From NCBI RefSeq assembly GCF_003992595.1, contig NZ_RZNA01000039.1, positions 1 through 64,000 on the forward strand: a stretch of 64,000 nucleotides of DNA. Direction: 5' to 3'. The notes beneath the pieces are model-generated. The model made no database searches. It saw nothing but the letters and a program-made list of their open reading frames with translations, and was not told the DNA's origin. This stretch comes from Flagellimonas oceanensis (GTDB lineage: Bacteria > Bacteroidota > Bacteroidia > Flavobacteriales > Flavobacteriaceae). The translations under genes and the position numbers were made by a program. Shown piece by piece: positions 9,014-19,187 of the stretch (position 1 is its first letter; every line of letters starts with the position of its first letter).

Positions 9014-10603
9014 TCAATTCCAATGTGAGTTCAAAATTTCCAGCACTTCCGGATGATCGGCATCTGTATCGCCAACGTTCTCACGTTGTTCCAACAATTC
9101 CTGCCGCATTTCCGCAATGACTTCAGCATATTGTGGATCATTAAAGGCATTGTGGTTTTCATGGGGATCCTTTTCCAAATCATAAAATTCCCAAGCAGGC
9201 TCCGTATTTTCATTCTGATATAGGTTGACATCCAAAGATCGACCATAGAACAAAGCCAATTTGTAGCGTTCATTCCTAATACCAAAATGAGCAGGTCTAA
9301 TGGGCTCGTGTGTCCAATAGCGGTAATACATGGTTTTACGCCAATCCTTTGGTGTTTCTCCTTTTAAATTATTCCTGAAACTCTGACCTTGGAATGACTC
9401 TGGCAAATCAATCCCTGCATAATCCGCAAAAAGGGAAGCGAAGTCTATGTTAAGAACGATGTCGTCAATGCGCTGTCCTCCTTTTATTTCTTTTGGGTAA
9501 CGTATGACAAAAGGCATGCGCAGGGATTCTTCATAAATCAAACGTTTATCAAAAAAGCCGTGCTCACCAAGAAAATAGCCTTGGTCTGCGGTATAAATGA
9601 CTACCGTATTTTCTGCCAATCCGGATTGTTCAAGATAATCTAGAAGTTTACCTATATTTTCATCTACTGCGGCTCCAGAGCGCATAAAATCCTTTACAAG
9701 CTTTTGGTATGTCTTTTTTCTGGCCGCAATACTGTCAATCCCCTCTACCGTAAAGGGCAATTCTGGATAATCACACCACCAAGGCCCTTTTGAAGCAGAC
9801 TCCCAGCGTAAGGCCAAATTGTCCAACGATTGTCCCTCAAAACTCCTTCCCGTGGTTTCTGGACCAAAATCATAAAGTGATTGTGGTTCTGGAATATCTT
9901 CATCTCCGTACAGGTCCTTAAACCGTTCCGGGTAATCAAATGGTTCATGAGTCGCCTTAAAATGGGTCATCAGCAAAAATGGTTTTTCCTTGCTAATGGT
10001 GTCCATCCATTGTATCGAAAGGTCGGTGATAACATCTGTTGAAAATCCTTGATATTTTGCACCACCTTCCTGACTGTCTTGCCAGTTCTCCTTTGTTTTC
10101 AAGATGGGATCATGGTATACGCCCTGACCGGGCAACACATTGAAATAGTCGAATCCTGAAGGTTGCTTTTTAAGATGCCATTTTCCAATAATGGCTGTGT
10201 GGTAACCATTCTCTTGAAAAACTTTTGCAATATTTAAACTGTCCGGCTCCAAGGCATCCGTCAATGTGTACACGCCGTTCATGTGACTATATTGCCCCGT
10301 AAGAATCGTTCCCCTGCTCGGCACACAAATTGAGTTCGTACAAAATGTATTGTTCAATACAGCTCCTTCACTTGCCAGTCTTTTTATATTTTCATTGCGT
10401 ACATAGTCTTTAAGGGGACCACCATAAATCCCCCAAGCTTGTGATGTATGGTCATCACTCATTATAAAGAGAATATTCGGAGGGGAAGATGGTCCCGCTT
10501 CAGGCTTTCCCTTACAGGAAACACAAAACAATAATCCCACAATACCAAGAATTCCAAGTGACCTGGCTATTTTAAAAAAACTAATATTTGACATTCTGTT
10601 CAT
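9014..10603 (-). CDS. Sulfatase (S1 family, N-acetylglucosamine-6-sulfatase-like), lipoprotein
   Basis: An alkaline-phosphatase-fold sulfatase. FIMSDDH supplies the metal-binding Asp pair, and CVPSRG is the formylglycine signature (Cys 93 from the start chosen here), with a C-terminal GEHGF/KRLIYEESLRMPF region. The SDDH N-terminal motif and the overall layout resemble the S1_11-type GlcNAc-6-O-sulfatases. The frame is open to an ATG at 10708 that overlaps the upstream stop as ATGA, but those 35 residues are not signal-like. The ATG at 10603 puts a clean lipoprotein signal (ending FCVSC) at the N terminus, so it was preferred; 10594 is also possible. It is the third of three consecutive sulfatase genes. 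Maturation needs the FGE encoded at 23913-25016 or another sulfatase-maturing enzyme. Confidence 0.88.
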   Translation of the reverse strand: MNRMSNISFFKIARSLGILGIVGLLFCVSCKGKPEAGPSSPPNILFIMSDDHTSQAWGIYGGPLKDYVRNENIKRLASEGAVLNNTFCTNSICVPSRGTILTGQYSHMNGVYTLTDALEPDSLNIAKVFQENGYHTAIIGKWHLKKQPSGFDYFNVLPGQGVYHDPILKTKENWQDSQEGGAKYQGFSTDVITDLSIQWMDTISKEKPFLLMTHFKATHEPFDYPERFKDLYGDEDIPEPQSLYDFGPETTGRSFEGQSLDNLALRWESASKGPWWCDYPELPFTVEGIDSIAARKKTYQKLVKDFMRSGAAVDENIGKLLDYLEQSGLAENTVVIYTADQGYFLGEHGFFDKRLIYEESLRMPFVIRYPKEIKGGQRIDDIVLNIDFASLFADYAGIDLPESFQGQSFRNNLKGETPKDWRKTMYYRYWTHEPIRPAHFGIRNERYKLALFYGRSLDVNLYQNENTEPAWEFYDLEKDPHENHNAFNDPQYAEVIAEMRQELLEQRENVGDTDADHPEVLEILNSHWN

Positions 10604-10704
10604 TTTTGGTTTGATACTTGTCATTTGGTTGCATTCAACTTTGTTTCCCATAATCTTGCCTTGTCCGATTGGATTTTTTGGGGGACAATGGGAAATGAAT
10701 TTGA

Positions 10705-12009
10705 TCATTGATGTTTTGCCAATACAGCCCTGAACTTGCCCACTATCTGTTGTACTTCAGGAGTCTGATTATCAGGTTTTAGTGGATTTTGTTCCAGTTT
10801 GTCATTTTCTATATTGTACAACTCTCCGTTCCCATATAATTTCCATATGGTATCCTGAACATAAGTTCTTGGTTCAAACCCATTCCAATTGGGATCATAG
10901 TGACAAAAAATCCAATCCCGCGTTACCGTATTCTTACCTAGCAATTGAGGGTAAAAACTCAACCCATCAGTTTTTTCCTCAGGAAGCTCAGCATGAGTTG
11001 CGGCTTCCACAATACTTGGAAGAAAATCAGTAAAATCCACTAAATTGGGATTGACACTTCCTTTTTTGATCTTCCCTTGCCAACTTGCTATAAAAGGAAC
11101 GTGTGTTCCTGCATCCGTGGTCCTTCCCTTATCGCCTGTCAACTCTGTATTATTGACCACAGAGGTAACATCATGATCTGTACCGTTGTCTCCAATGAAC
11201 AAAATCAATGTATTGTCCGTGATGCCCAAGGTTTCTATCTCACTTACAATACGGCCCACTAATTTATCCATGTAACTTACCATATCACCAAAATATTTAG
11301 GGTCGTTGATTCTTGATTTCGAATTAAAATCTTGGAAATTCTCGTTGTCTGGCGTAGGAACAAAAGGGTCATGGGTAAGTGCCATGGGATAATACACAAA
11401 AAAGGGATTGTCCTTATTTTCCCTCATAAAGGAATTTATGCGATCCACGAAGATATCGGGACCATATTCGCCCTCGAATTTTCTGGTGCCCTCCCCTTTA
11501 ATACTTAAAACCGGGTCTTTGTAGCGGGAACCAAATTGATCTATCTGCCATAGGCAATAGTCATCAAAACCTGCCTGTTCCGGAAGTGTCCCTATCTTGT
11601 TCCCTGCCAATTCCTGTTGTCGTGGAGAACCCAATAATTGCCACTTGCCAGCAATATAGGTTTTGTACCCAGCTTGCTGCATATAATGTCCAAATGTTTT
11701 TTCATTGGGGTCCAATAGTCCAAACCCTATATAGTTCCTGTCGTTATACTTCCCTGTCATTAGCTGAACCCGTGATGGAGTACAAAGTGGCATGGCGTAG
11801 CAATGCTCAAAGCGCATTCCCCCTGCGGCAAGTTTGTCCAGATTAGGCGTTTTATAACTATTTCCGCCATATACCCCTAAGGTTTCATAACCCAGATCGT
11901 CCGCCATGATCAGGATGATATTGGGGTTTTGGTTTTGTTGAACGGTTTTCTTCACATTCTGACAGCCTAATAATGGTATTGTCAACAGTATGGAAAGGTA
12001 TTTTTTCAT
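10705..12009 (-). CDS. Sulfatase (S1 family), lipoprotein
   Basis: A 434-residue sulfatase with a short lipoprotein signal (lipid Cys 16 in IPLLGC). The metal motif is MADDLG at 35-40 and the formylglycine site is Cys76 in CTPSR. A late GDNGTDHD motif supplies further metal ligands. The subfamily cannot be assigned by eye; the length is near the short end for S1 enzymes. It removes a sulfate ester from a carbohydrate in the periplasm. The gene starts 8 bp after the neighbouring sulfatase gene ends, and its stop overlaps an ATG of the next one, so the three sulfatase genes are surely one transcript. Confidence 0.88.
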   Translation of the reverse strand: MKKYLSILLTIPLLGCQNVKKTVQQNQNPNIILIMADDLGYETLGVYGGNSYKTPNLDKLAAGGMRFEHCYAMPLCTPSRVQLMTGKYNDRNYIGFGLLDPNEKTFGHYMQQAGYKTYIAGKWQLLGSPRQQELAGNKIGTLPEQAGFDDYCLWQIDQFGSRYKDPVLSIKGEGTRKFEGEYGPDIFVDRINSFMRENKDNPFFVYYPMALTHDPFVPTPDNENFQDFNSKSRINDPKYFGDMVSYMDKLVGRIVSEIETLGITDNTLILFIGDNGTDHDVTSVVNNTELTGDKGRTTDAGTHVPFIASWQGKIKKGSVNPNLVDFTDFLPSIVEAATHAELPEEKTDGLSFYPQLLGKNTVTRDWIFCHYDPNWNGFEPRTYVQDTIWKLYGNGELYNIENDKLEQNPLKPDNQTPEVQQIVGKFRAVLAKHQ

Positions 12010-12017
12010 TTGCTTTA

Positions 12018-13472
12018 CTATTTTTTTGAATAATCTATACCCAGATCATTTGTGCGTACTTCTTTTAGCTTATGCCTCAATTTTTCTTGAAATTTTTTCA
12101 CTTCATCAGCATACTTAGGGAGCAAGGCCAGATTGGTATATTGGTGTGGATCCTTATCCATATTGAAGAGTTCGATTCCTTGTGAACCATTCTCTCCATA
12201 TTGGATATAGGCCCATTTATCGGTTCGCAATAGAAAGGTCTGTCCGCCTTGGGTAGTGGTAAAGGCCATATCCCTCACGCTGTAATCGGGATTATCCAAG
12301 GTTTTCACCAAACTTTTTCCTTGCACGTGTTCAGAATAGTCAAGCCCAGCCAATTCGGCAACGGTCGGATACAGATCCAACAACTCCACAAAAGAATTGC
12401 ATATGGCCGGATCCTTACCTGGGACTTTAATTATCAGTGGCACTCGTGCGGATTCTTCCTTCACGCTCACTTTCATCCAAAATTCATGCTCATCCAAATG
12501 AAATCCATGGTCGGAAGTGAAAATGACTATGGTATTATCTTCCAGACCCTCCTCCCTTAATGTTTTCAATACTTTACCGACTTGCCTGTCCATATACCGA
12601 ACTGAAGCATAGTAAGCAGCTATGGCCTTTTGCTTTTGGTCCTTGGTCATTTGGGCATTTTTACTGTTTACATAATTGATTCCCTTTTGGGGAATGTCAT
12701 CCCAATCCCCTTCAAAATTGTAGGGTAATTCTATATCCTCATACGGATAGGGCCGAAAATCTCCACGTGGGGCCACAAATGGTACGTGGGGCCTCACAAA
12801 ACCTATTGCCAGGAAAAAGGGCTGATTTTTGTGGTTTCTTATCAATTCTGAGGCTTTGGCGGCCGTTTTTCCATCGGAATGGACCATATCCCCCCCATCC
12901 GCCTTTACAATGGTCATTACATTACCTCCTTTTACAGGCTTGCTCCCATCCGGATTTCCCTGTACCAACTCTCCTGTGCCTTTAGCTGTCCATTCAGGCC
13001 CTTGGCTATTGAATCGCTCAGTCCATGAGGCTTCATCATCCTTGCCATTAGATCCCATTTCGATATCCTTGGGCACGGCCATATGATAAATTTTGCTTAC
13101 CCGAGCCGTGTAGTACCCATTGTTCTTGAACAATTGGGGCCAAGTGTCTCTTGAATCACCAATATTCTCTCTTCCACTAACATAACCATAAGTTCGAGTA
13201 GCATTTGGGTAATACCCAGTTAGCAAGGACGCCCTAGAGGGGCCGCATACCGGAAATTGGCAATACGCCTTGGTATACTTAATCCCTTGTGCTGCAAGGG
13301 CATCAATATTTGGGGTCTGGGAAACTTGGCCGTCATAGGAGGACACTGCTGTACATGTCAGATCATCTGCAATAATGAACAGCACATTGGGTTTTTCAAT
13401 CGTTTTTTTTTGACCATGACAAGAAATAATTGTCATTCCTAATAAAAGTATGGCCCGTTTTAATTTAGTCAT
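12018..13472 (-). CDS. Sulfatase, iduronate-2-sulfatase-like (S1_7 type), lipoprotein
   Basis: A 484-residue sulfatase with lipid Cys 18 (IISC) and the metal motif IADDLT at 34-39. The formylglycine site is Cys76 in CGPSRASLLTG. The segments YTARVSKIYHM and RPHVPFVAPR are characteristic of iduronate-2-sulfatase-like enzymes, which in bacteria desulfate 2-O-sulfated uronic acids or other hexoses. It is the first intact gene of the sulfatase transcript, downstream of a terminator-like hairpin and a decayed sulfatase. A local promoter separate from that of susCD is therefore likely. True substrate could be a 2-sulfated uronate or galactose; the name gives only the closest family. Confidence 0.88.
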   Translation of the reverse strand: MTKLKRAILLLGMTIISCHGQKKTIEKPNVLFIIADDLTCTAVSSYDGQVSQTPNIDALAAQGIKYTKAYCQFPVCGPSRASLLTGYYPNATRTYGYVSGRENIGDSRDTWPQLFKNNGYYTARVSKIYHMAVPKDIEMGSNGKDDEASWTERFNSQGPEWTAKGTGELVQGNPDGSKPVKGGNVMTIVKADGGDMVHSDGKTAAKASELIRNHKNQPFFLAIGFVRPHVPFVAPRGDFRPYPYEDIELPYNFEGDWDDIPQKGINYVNSKNAQMTKDQKQKAIAAYYASVRYMDRQVGKVLKTLREEGLEDNTIVIFTSDHGFHLDEHEFWMKVSVKEESARVPLIIKVPGKDPAICNSFVELLDLYPTVAELAGLDYSEHVQGKSLVKTLDNPDYSVRDMAFTTTQGGQTFLLRTDKWAYIQYGENGSQGIELFNMDKDPHQYTNLALLPKYADEVKKFQEKLRHKLKEVRTNDLGIDYSKK

Positions 13473-13690
13473 TGGTTATTCCAGTTAAATCATCAGAATA
13501 GCTTATTTTAAAAAAAGTGGCGTTAGGTTTTTGACCGTAGGTCCTTATAACCTGATAAGCATGGTCATCACTCATTATCAATACATTGTCAAGTCTTGTT
13601 TTTCATATATCTTGGTTTTAATCAACGCACAAGAATTACCTATGATCAACAAGAGAAAGCCAGTCACATTCCAATTTCACTCATTAGTAT
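13465..13690 (-). pseudogene. Decayed sulfatase N-terminal fragment
   Basis: On the minus strand, 13575-13602 encodes KTRLDNVLI, followed by MSDDHAYQVIRTYG in the same frame. This is the start of an S1 sulfatase, and 18 bp of it (13561-13578) match the intact sulfatase gene near 10450. In another frame just upstream (about 13680-13600), VTGFLLLIIGNSCALIKTK looks like its lipoprotein signal peptide, so at least one frameshift separates signal and enzyme. The matching frame ends in a stop a few bases inside the next sulfatase gene. Nothing resembling the CxPSR active-site region survives. I read it as the relic of a fifth sulfatase gene; exact edges are approximate. Confidence 0.55.
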
Positions 13691-13725
13691 TGAATGCACA
13701 CCTTAATCCGTTTTATCAAAGTGGA

Positions 13726-13757
13726 GTTAAAGAAGAGTGGTAGGGGAAGCCACTCTT
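13726..13757 (-). terminator. Rho-independent terminator after susD
   Basis: An 8-bp stem (AAGAGTGG with CCACTCTT, 13733-13740 and 13750-13757) encloses a 9-nt loop. On the minus strand it is followed by TCTTT. It lies about 65 bp past the susD stop, between susD and the sulfatase genes. The short T-run makes it a modest terminator, possibly leaky. Confidence 0.55.
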
Positions 13758-13819
13758 TCTATCAATAAAGGCTTTCATTATCAGATTGTAATGAACTCCG
13801 GTTCATATTTAATTTATGA

Positions 13820-15544
13820 TTACCATCCTGGATTCTGCTCCAAATTAGGGTTTAAAGTCAACTCCCCTTGTGGAATCGAGGTAAGGTAGTCCCTCCCTTC
13901 TTGGAATCCATAGCCGGCGGGCATATCGCTTTGAAAATAATCAATCAACCCATTCCCATCCAAGGTCGGGCTATAATCCGGAAATTCCGTTGCTTCAAAA
14001 GGATAACCTAAGGGCCTATTTCCTTGAAAAAGAGCATGAGCCGCCCAACGCTTATAATCTAATGGGCGTTGCCCTTCCAAGGCCAATTCCACACGGCGTT
14101 CGTTACGGATGGCATAAAGTGCATCGTCGATAGCGTATCCATAGTCCAATAGGTTACTTCCATAATCGACCTGAGGAATCACACTAAAATCCGGCATACC
14201 GACCCGTGACCGGAGCAGGTTTAACTGATCATAGGCGATAGTACCGTTCAATTCGTATAAGGCCTCGGCATAATTAAGGAGTACTTCTCCATACCGAAAG
14301 AAAATCCTTCCTGTTTCGGAATACCCTCCCCAATCTGCACCCGCGGCATCGGAATAAGGATTTGAAAATTTCTTGACTTGGAAACCGGTAGCGGCCAACG
14401 CATCAGACCCCCCGTTGAGACCGGGTTTTTCGAAAAGAGTATTGTCGCTGGCCACCCGCAAATCGTCCGGGGCCCATATAGTGGCACTAAGCCTAGGGTC
14501 ACAATCGGTAGTTACTTTTGTTAAAAATGCATTGCCTTTGGTAGTGGAAGCTAACCCCAGAAAATCGTAGGGAGTACCATCTTTTGTAAGGTAGGAGGAC
14601 ACCAAAGACCAGCTAAGCGACATATTCCGGGTGTCACGGGTCACGTACAATTGTAAGTTATGACCAAGGCTTTGATCCGAATCGGCTATCTTGTAAAAGA
14701 GTACCTCGTCGATATTGGACATATCATCCAGACCAAAAAGCGTATAATAATCCGCATCAGGATCTCCTGTATTATATATTCCTCGGGTGTAGGAACCGTT
14801 TATCAGTTCCCCAGCCGATTGCACCGCTTTTTGAAAAAATTGGGTTGGATCTACACCTTCGGTACCGAATACGGTACTGGAATGATATTTTTGCCAACTC
14901 CCTTCGTAAAGGGCAACTTGGGATTGGAAGGCCAGGGCCGTCTCCTTGTTCAGCGTTGCATTGCCTACAGTGGACCGGTCTCCTAGATATACAAAGGCGT
15001 TGTCCAGATCTGAAAGGATAAAATCCGCCACCTCGTTCCGGGGACTCCGCGGAAGCTTCAAGTCTTCATCCCCCGGCAATAGTTCGGAAGTATACAGAGG
15101 AACATCCCCATAAGTGGTCAACAATCGGAAGTAAAACCAGGCTCTAAAAAAATAAGCCTCTCCCAGTGATTGGGAGTAGGAAGAAATATCGTCTTCCACC
15201 CCATCAAGATTATCAAAAAGAATGTTCACAGCCCGGATATTGTCCCATACATAAGCCTCCGAATCTTCCCAAGAACCTGTCTGGAGGGCCCGGGTACCGT
15301 GAAGTACTTCGTTGGGTACGGTCAAGATAAGGTTGTCCGAATCGTTCTCTGATATCGGAAGTACCGCATTACCATGGCTTGGAAAGACTTCATAAAATTT
15401 CTTCACATAATTGTCCACATCGTTGGCAGTGGTAAAATAATCATTAATGGAAATTTGGTCTTCCGGCGGATTATCTATAAAATCCTCACAGGAGGTCAAT
15501 GCCAGAATGGTCCATATTATCGAAATATATTTGGATATTTTCAT
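13820..15544 (-). CDS. susD: SusD/RagB-type glycan-binding outer membrane lipoprotein
   Basis: A 574-residue surface lipoprotein. The signal MKISKYISIIWTILALTSC gives the lipid Cys at 19; it is followed by EDFIDNPPEDQIS, and the helical SusD/RagB fold ends in the usual short motifs (LNLLRSRVGMPDF, AIRNERRVELALEGQRPLDYKRW). SusD proteins cap the SusC barrel and capture oligosaccharides. The frame is open to 15577, but that would overlap susC and lacks a signal sequence, so the ATG at 15544, 22 bp after susC, was chosen. Together with susC and fecR/ECF sigma it forms the uptake and sensing core of the sulfated-glycan locus. Confidence 0.93.
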   Translation of the reverse strand: MKISKYISIIWTILALTSCEDFIDNPPEDQISINDYFTTANDVDNYVKKFYEVFPSHGNAVLPISENDSDNLILTVPNEVLHGTRALQTGSWEDSEAYVWDNIRAVNILFDNLDGVEDDISSYSQSLGEAYFFRAWFYFRLLTTYGDVPLYTSELLPGDEDLKLPRSPRNEVADFILSDLDNAFVYLGDRSTVGNATLNKETALAFQSQVALYEGSWQKYHSSTVFGTEGVDPTQFFQKAVQSAGELINGSYTRGIYNTGDPDADYYTLFGLDDMSNIDEVLFYKIADSDQSLGHNLQLYVTRDTRNMSLSWSLVSSYLTKDGTPYDFLGLASTTKGNAFLTKVTTDCDPRLSATIWAPDDLRVASDNTLFEKPGLNGGSDALAATGFQVKKFSNPYSDAAGADWGGYSETGRIFFRYGEVLLNYAEALYELNGTIAYDQLNLLRSRVGMPDFSVIPQVDYGSNLLDYGYAIDDALYAIRNERRVELALEGQRPLDYKRWAAHALFQGNRPLGYPFEATEFPDYSPTLDGNGLIDYFQSDMPAGYGFQEGRDYLTSIPQGELTLNPNLEQNPGW

Positions 15545-15566
15545 TTTTTTTGGTGTTTTGGACAGG

Positions 15567-18500
15567 TTAGTATGCAATTTTAAGGCCTAAGGAAATGATA
15601 CGATCGGCCCCATAGGTCTTGCCTGCGCCCCAACTACTGGAAAGGGCCAAGGGATCGATTCCTACAGGAAGATCTGAAAAGGTAAACAGATTTTCTCCTG
15701 ACATATAGACCCTTAAGTTGCTCAATTTCATTTTTTGCAGTATCTCGGTCGGTAAGGTGTAGCCCAACTGAAGGTTCTGAAGCCTCAAATAAGCCGCATT
15801 CCTCAGGTAACGGGTACTTGTTTCCCTATTCTTGTTGTTTTGTCTATTGTTAAGATACGGACGCGGGAAATAAGCATCGGTATTGTAATTTGCCTCGCCC
15901 ATATAGAGACCAGTGTAAGCATCTCCCTCTTGATCACGGTAATAATCCAAATGTTCTGGAAAAAGGGAAGATTGGGGCCCAGTTCGAAATCCCCAGAAAA
16001 TATTAGCCGAGCGGTGGAACGAGATATCCCTTTTACCCACGCCACGCCAGACCATGGAGAGATCAAAGCCTTTATAAGCAACATTGGCGTTGATTCCATA
16101 TTGATAGCGTGGGGTTGAGTTCCCGATTACGGATAGGTCACCATGATCATCCACAGTATAGGACCCATTGTTCACGGCACCATCTCCATTGGTATCTAAA
16201 TATTTTAAATCTCCTGTATTCCAGGCAAGCCCAGTGATATATGATAAATCCACCTCCGAAGTATAGGTATCGATTTCCTCCTGGGACTGGTAGAGGTCAT
16301 GGGCAGTATACCCCCAAATCTCACCTTGTTCCCTGCCCTCGTACCAGGTGGATAAAGTTCCTGTGGAATTTAGATACTCTGTAACCACGGCTTTGGAGTC
16401 GAACAGATTGACTCCGATGTTGTAGCTTAAACCACTATTTAGGGTCTGTCCCCAGTTTACATTTATTTCCCAGCCTCTGGTGCGCAGGGTGGCATTGTTT
16501 TCTTGGGGAATAGTCGCACCAATGACCCCAGGTTGTGGCTGAGCAGGCCCTATCATATCGTAGGTGGTCCTTTCGAACCAATCGAAATCGGTCTTGAGCT
16601 TGTTTCCAAAAAAAGAAAGACTGGTTCCCAAGTTAACCGAACGAGCGGTTTCCCAAGTAAGGTTGGAACTGATCAAACTTGGGGTCTGCGCATAGCCCAC
16701 GGGTGCGGTCCCACCTTGTTCAAAAATCCATCTGATGGCATCCCCGGAAAAGCTGATCAAGGGCAGGTCCTGGTAGGCATCTACGTTCTGGTTACCCAAT
16801 TCGCCCCAAGAACCTTTGAGCTTAAAGGTATTGATCACTTGTGCCAAGGAATCCCAAAAGGGCTCCTTATGTACATTCCACCCCGCCGAAAAGGAAGGGA
16901 AAAAACCCCATCGGGAGCCTTCACTAAAACGCGAGGTCCCATCGTATCGGGCGTTGGCCTCCAAGAGGTATTTTTCCTTGAAGTTATATTTAAATCGTCC
17001 AAAAAAACCTTCCGTACTAGTGGTGAGCAACCCTTCGTCAGATTGAATCTCCCCATCGGCAGTATTTAAGGAAGGTACCTCTGGCACCAGCAAATTGGTT
17101 CGGTACGAGGAGAGTGTTCTCACTTTGGTGCGTTCGAACTGAGCTCCTACCATGAATCCTAAATTATGGTCGCCACCCAAAGTAAAATCATAATTGGTAT
17201 ATAGGTTGCTCGTCCAATAAATGTTGCTCCTATGAGTGGCCTCATAGCTACTCGGCGAAGTGTTCCCACTTGCCACCAAGGTGCCGTCAACTTGATGGTC
17301 GTACACCGTAAGTTCTGTATCCCGCTTTACATAATCGGTATCCCTAAACGCATAGTCGGCATGGATCGTCCATCCTTTTAAGGGCCGTATTTCGGTGGTA
17401 AAAGTTTGCCAGTTCTCCAGAGTTTCGATTACATCGGTGCCTGCGTCATTTACCCAAGGGATTTTCGATTGAATCATATAGTTTCCGTATCCGTCGTACA
17501 TGGCATTGGAGGGCATGGTCCTGGCAAGCTGGTGGAAAATCAAGGTATAGCCCCCCTGTTTGTCCATATTGGGATACTCTCGGACCGTTTTGGAAAACCG
17601 GGGCTGGTAGGTAATGTCCCAATTCTTATTGATAGCAAAGGTAAACTTCCCCATCACATTGAAGCGATCAAAGGTGTCCGTGCCATAGTTCAGGACCCCT
17701 TCTTGATTCAACACCCCGGCGGACAGGTAGTACGAAGTACGCTCTCCCCCTCCCGACACCGAGAGATCGTGTTTGGTAATAAGCCCACTCCCGTAATACT
17801 CGTCGAACCAATCCCTATTGGCGTTCCCGCGTTGATTAAAGCCCCAGGTATTGCCCCCGTTCCTTGGGGTTGTCTCAAAATAGATGGCATCCTGGGGAAA
17901 ATTATCCCTACTTCGAATAAAATCATAATCACCGGCCTGATAAGCAACAATATTATCCACGATATCGTTAGAATAAAATCGACCTCCCGCCCCGGATACC
18001 CCGGCTTCGTTCAGCACCCGGGCATGGGTATAGGAGTTAAGCATACTCGGTAGCTGGGCTGGAGCACTTATGGAAACCGACCCAGAATAAGTAGCGGTTA
18101 TCTTCTCCTTCTTACCGGATTTTGTAGTCACCAAGATTACCCCATAGGGAGCACGGGCACCATAAATGGCCGAGGCGGAGGCATCCTTAAGTACGGAAAT
18201 GGACTCAATGTCCTCCGGGTTTAAACGGTTCAGGTTACCAGGAATCCCATCGATTACCACATAGGGTGATCCCCCGTTAATGGATCCCATGCCTCGAATA
18301 TTGATATCTAGCTCGGCTCCTGGCTGGAAGCCGCTGTTTCCTACGCTAAAGGATAATCCTGGGGATGTGCCCTGCAACAATTGGGATACGGTAGGAGAAG
18401 GTCTGTTCTGGATTATTTTGCTGTCGATAACATCGACAGCTCCGGTAAGGTTCACCTTCTTTTGCACCCCATAGCCCACAACCACAACTTCATCCAAGCC

Positions 18501-19142
18501 TGCGGTATCTTCTTCCAAAACAATGGACAAATCGGTTTGCCCGTCGAGAATCACATCTTTGGTTTTGAATCCTAGATATGAAATGGTCAAAACAGCATTC
18601 TGATTGGTCACCTTTAGTGAAAAGTTTCCGTCAAAATCGGATTGTGTACCATTGGAGGTACCTTTCTCCACAATACTGGCACCTGGCAATGGTTGGCCCG
18701 TTTCATCAACAATATTTCCTGATACGGACAATTGAGGAGGCTCTTCATCATCCAATGGCTTTTTGACCCTTTGGTTTTCAAGCTTTCTTTTTAGCACTAT
18801 TTGCTTGTTCAACACTTCAAAATACACGTTGGTATTCCTAAAAATGGAAGCCAAAATATCTTTAATGCGTTCTTTCCTAAAATTTACAGAAAGCTTCCTC
18901 TCCAAATTGACATCTTTTCTATTGTAAAGAAATTTAAATTCGGACTGTGCCTCAATTTCCCTGATTACATCTTCAATTTTTGCATCTTCCATGTTAAGGG
19001 ACAATCTCTTTGATTGTGAGTAAACTGTATTGGCTTCCAAACTGGATAAAGCAACAAATAAGAGTAGTACCGTCAACCTCATTTTAAGGTTAAATTTCAA
19101 AGGAGCATAGGCTACGCCCCTTGGATTCATAATTTTTTTCAT
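15567..19142 (-). CDS. susC: SusC/RagA TonB-linked outer membrane transporter with STN domain
   Basis: A 1191-residue TonB-dependent receptor. In order: signal peptide (about 18-42), an STN signalling domain (about 45-115, LSLNMEDAKIEDVIREIEAQ), a carboxypeptidase-D-like regulatory domain (about 135-215, VSGNIVDETGQPLPGASI), the plug with DEVVVVGYGVQKK and RGMGSINGG, then the beta-barrel ending in SLGLKIAY with terminal aromatic. The STN domain is the hallmark of receptors that pass a substrate signal to an inner-membrane FecR, matching the fecR/sigma pair next door. It imports the oligosaccharide with SusD. An alternative start is the ATG four codons downstream. The susC ORF begins 158 bp after fecR ends, with a hairpin between. 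Confidence 0.94.
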   Translation of the reverse strand: MKKIMNPRGVAYAPLKFNLKMRLTVLLLFVALSSLEANTVYSQSKRLSLNMEDAKIEDVIREIEAQSEFKFLYNRKDVNLERKLSVNFRKERIKDILASIFRNTNVYFEVLNKQIVLKRKLENQRVKKPLDDEEPPQLSVSGNIVDETGQPLPGASIVEKGTSNGTQSDFDGNFSLKVTNQNAVLTISYLGFKTKDVILDGQTDLSIVLEEDTAGLDEVVVVGYGVQKKVNLTGAVDVIDSKIIQNRPSPTVSQLLQGTSPGLSFSVGNSGFQPGAELDINIRGMGSINGGSPYVVIDGIPGNLNRLNPEDIESISVLKDASASAIYGARAPYGVILVTTKSGKKEKITATYSGSVSISAPAQLPSMLNSYTHARVLNEAGVSGAGGRFYSNDIVDNIVAYQAGDYDFIRSRDNFPQDAIYFETTPRNGGNTWGFNQRGNANRDWFDEYYGSGLITKHDLSVSGGGERTSYYLSAGVLNQEGVLNYGTDTFDRFNVMGKFTFAINKNWDITYQPRFSKTVREYPNMDKQGGYTLIFHQLARTMPSNAMYDGYGNYMIQSKIPWVNDAGTDVIETLENWQTFTTEIRPLKGWTIHADYAFRDTDYVKRDTELTVYDHQVDGTLVASGNTSPSSYEATHRSNIYWTSNLYTNYDFTLGGDHNLGFMVGAQFERTKVRTLSSYRTNLLVPEVPSLNTADGEIQSDEGLLTTSTEGFFGRFKYNFKEKYLLEANARYDGTSRFSEGSRWGFFPSFSAGWNVHKEPFWDSLAQVINTFKLKGSWGELGNQNVDAYQDLPLISFSGDAIRWIFEQGGTAPVGYAQTPSLISSNLTWETARSVNLGTSLSFFGNKLKTDFDWFERTTYDMIGPAQPQPGVIGATIPQENNATLRTRGWEINVNWGQTLNSGLSYNIGVNLFDSKAVVTEYLNSTGTLSTWYEGREQGEIWGYTAHDLYQSQEEIDTYTSEVDLSYITGLAWNTGDLKYLDTNGDGAVNNGSYTVDDHGDLSVIGNSTPRYQYGINANVAYKGFDLSMVWRGVGKRDISFHRSANIFWGFRTGPQSSLFPEHLDYYRDQEGDAYTGLYMGEANYNTDAYFPRPYLNNRQNNKNRETSTRYLRNAAYLRLQNLQLGYTLPTEILQKMKLSNLRVYMSGENLFTFSDLPVGIDPLALSSSWGAGKTYGADRIISLGLKIAY

Positions 19143-19187
19143 ACTTTTAGTTTGCGATGGTTTAAAAATCTTTTAAATCATTTTTTT

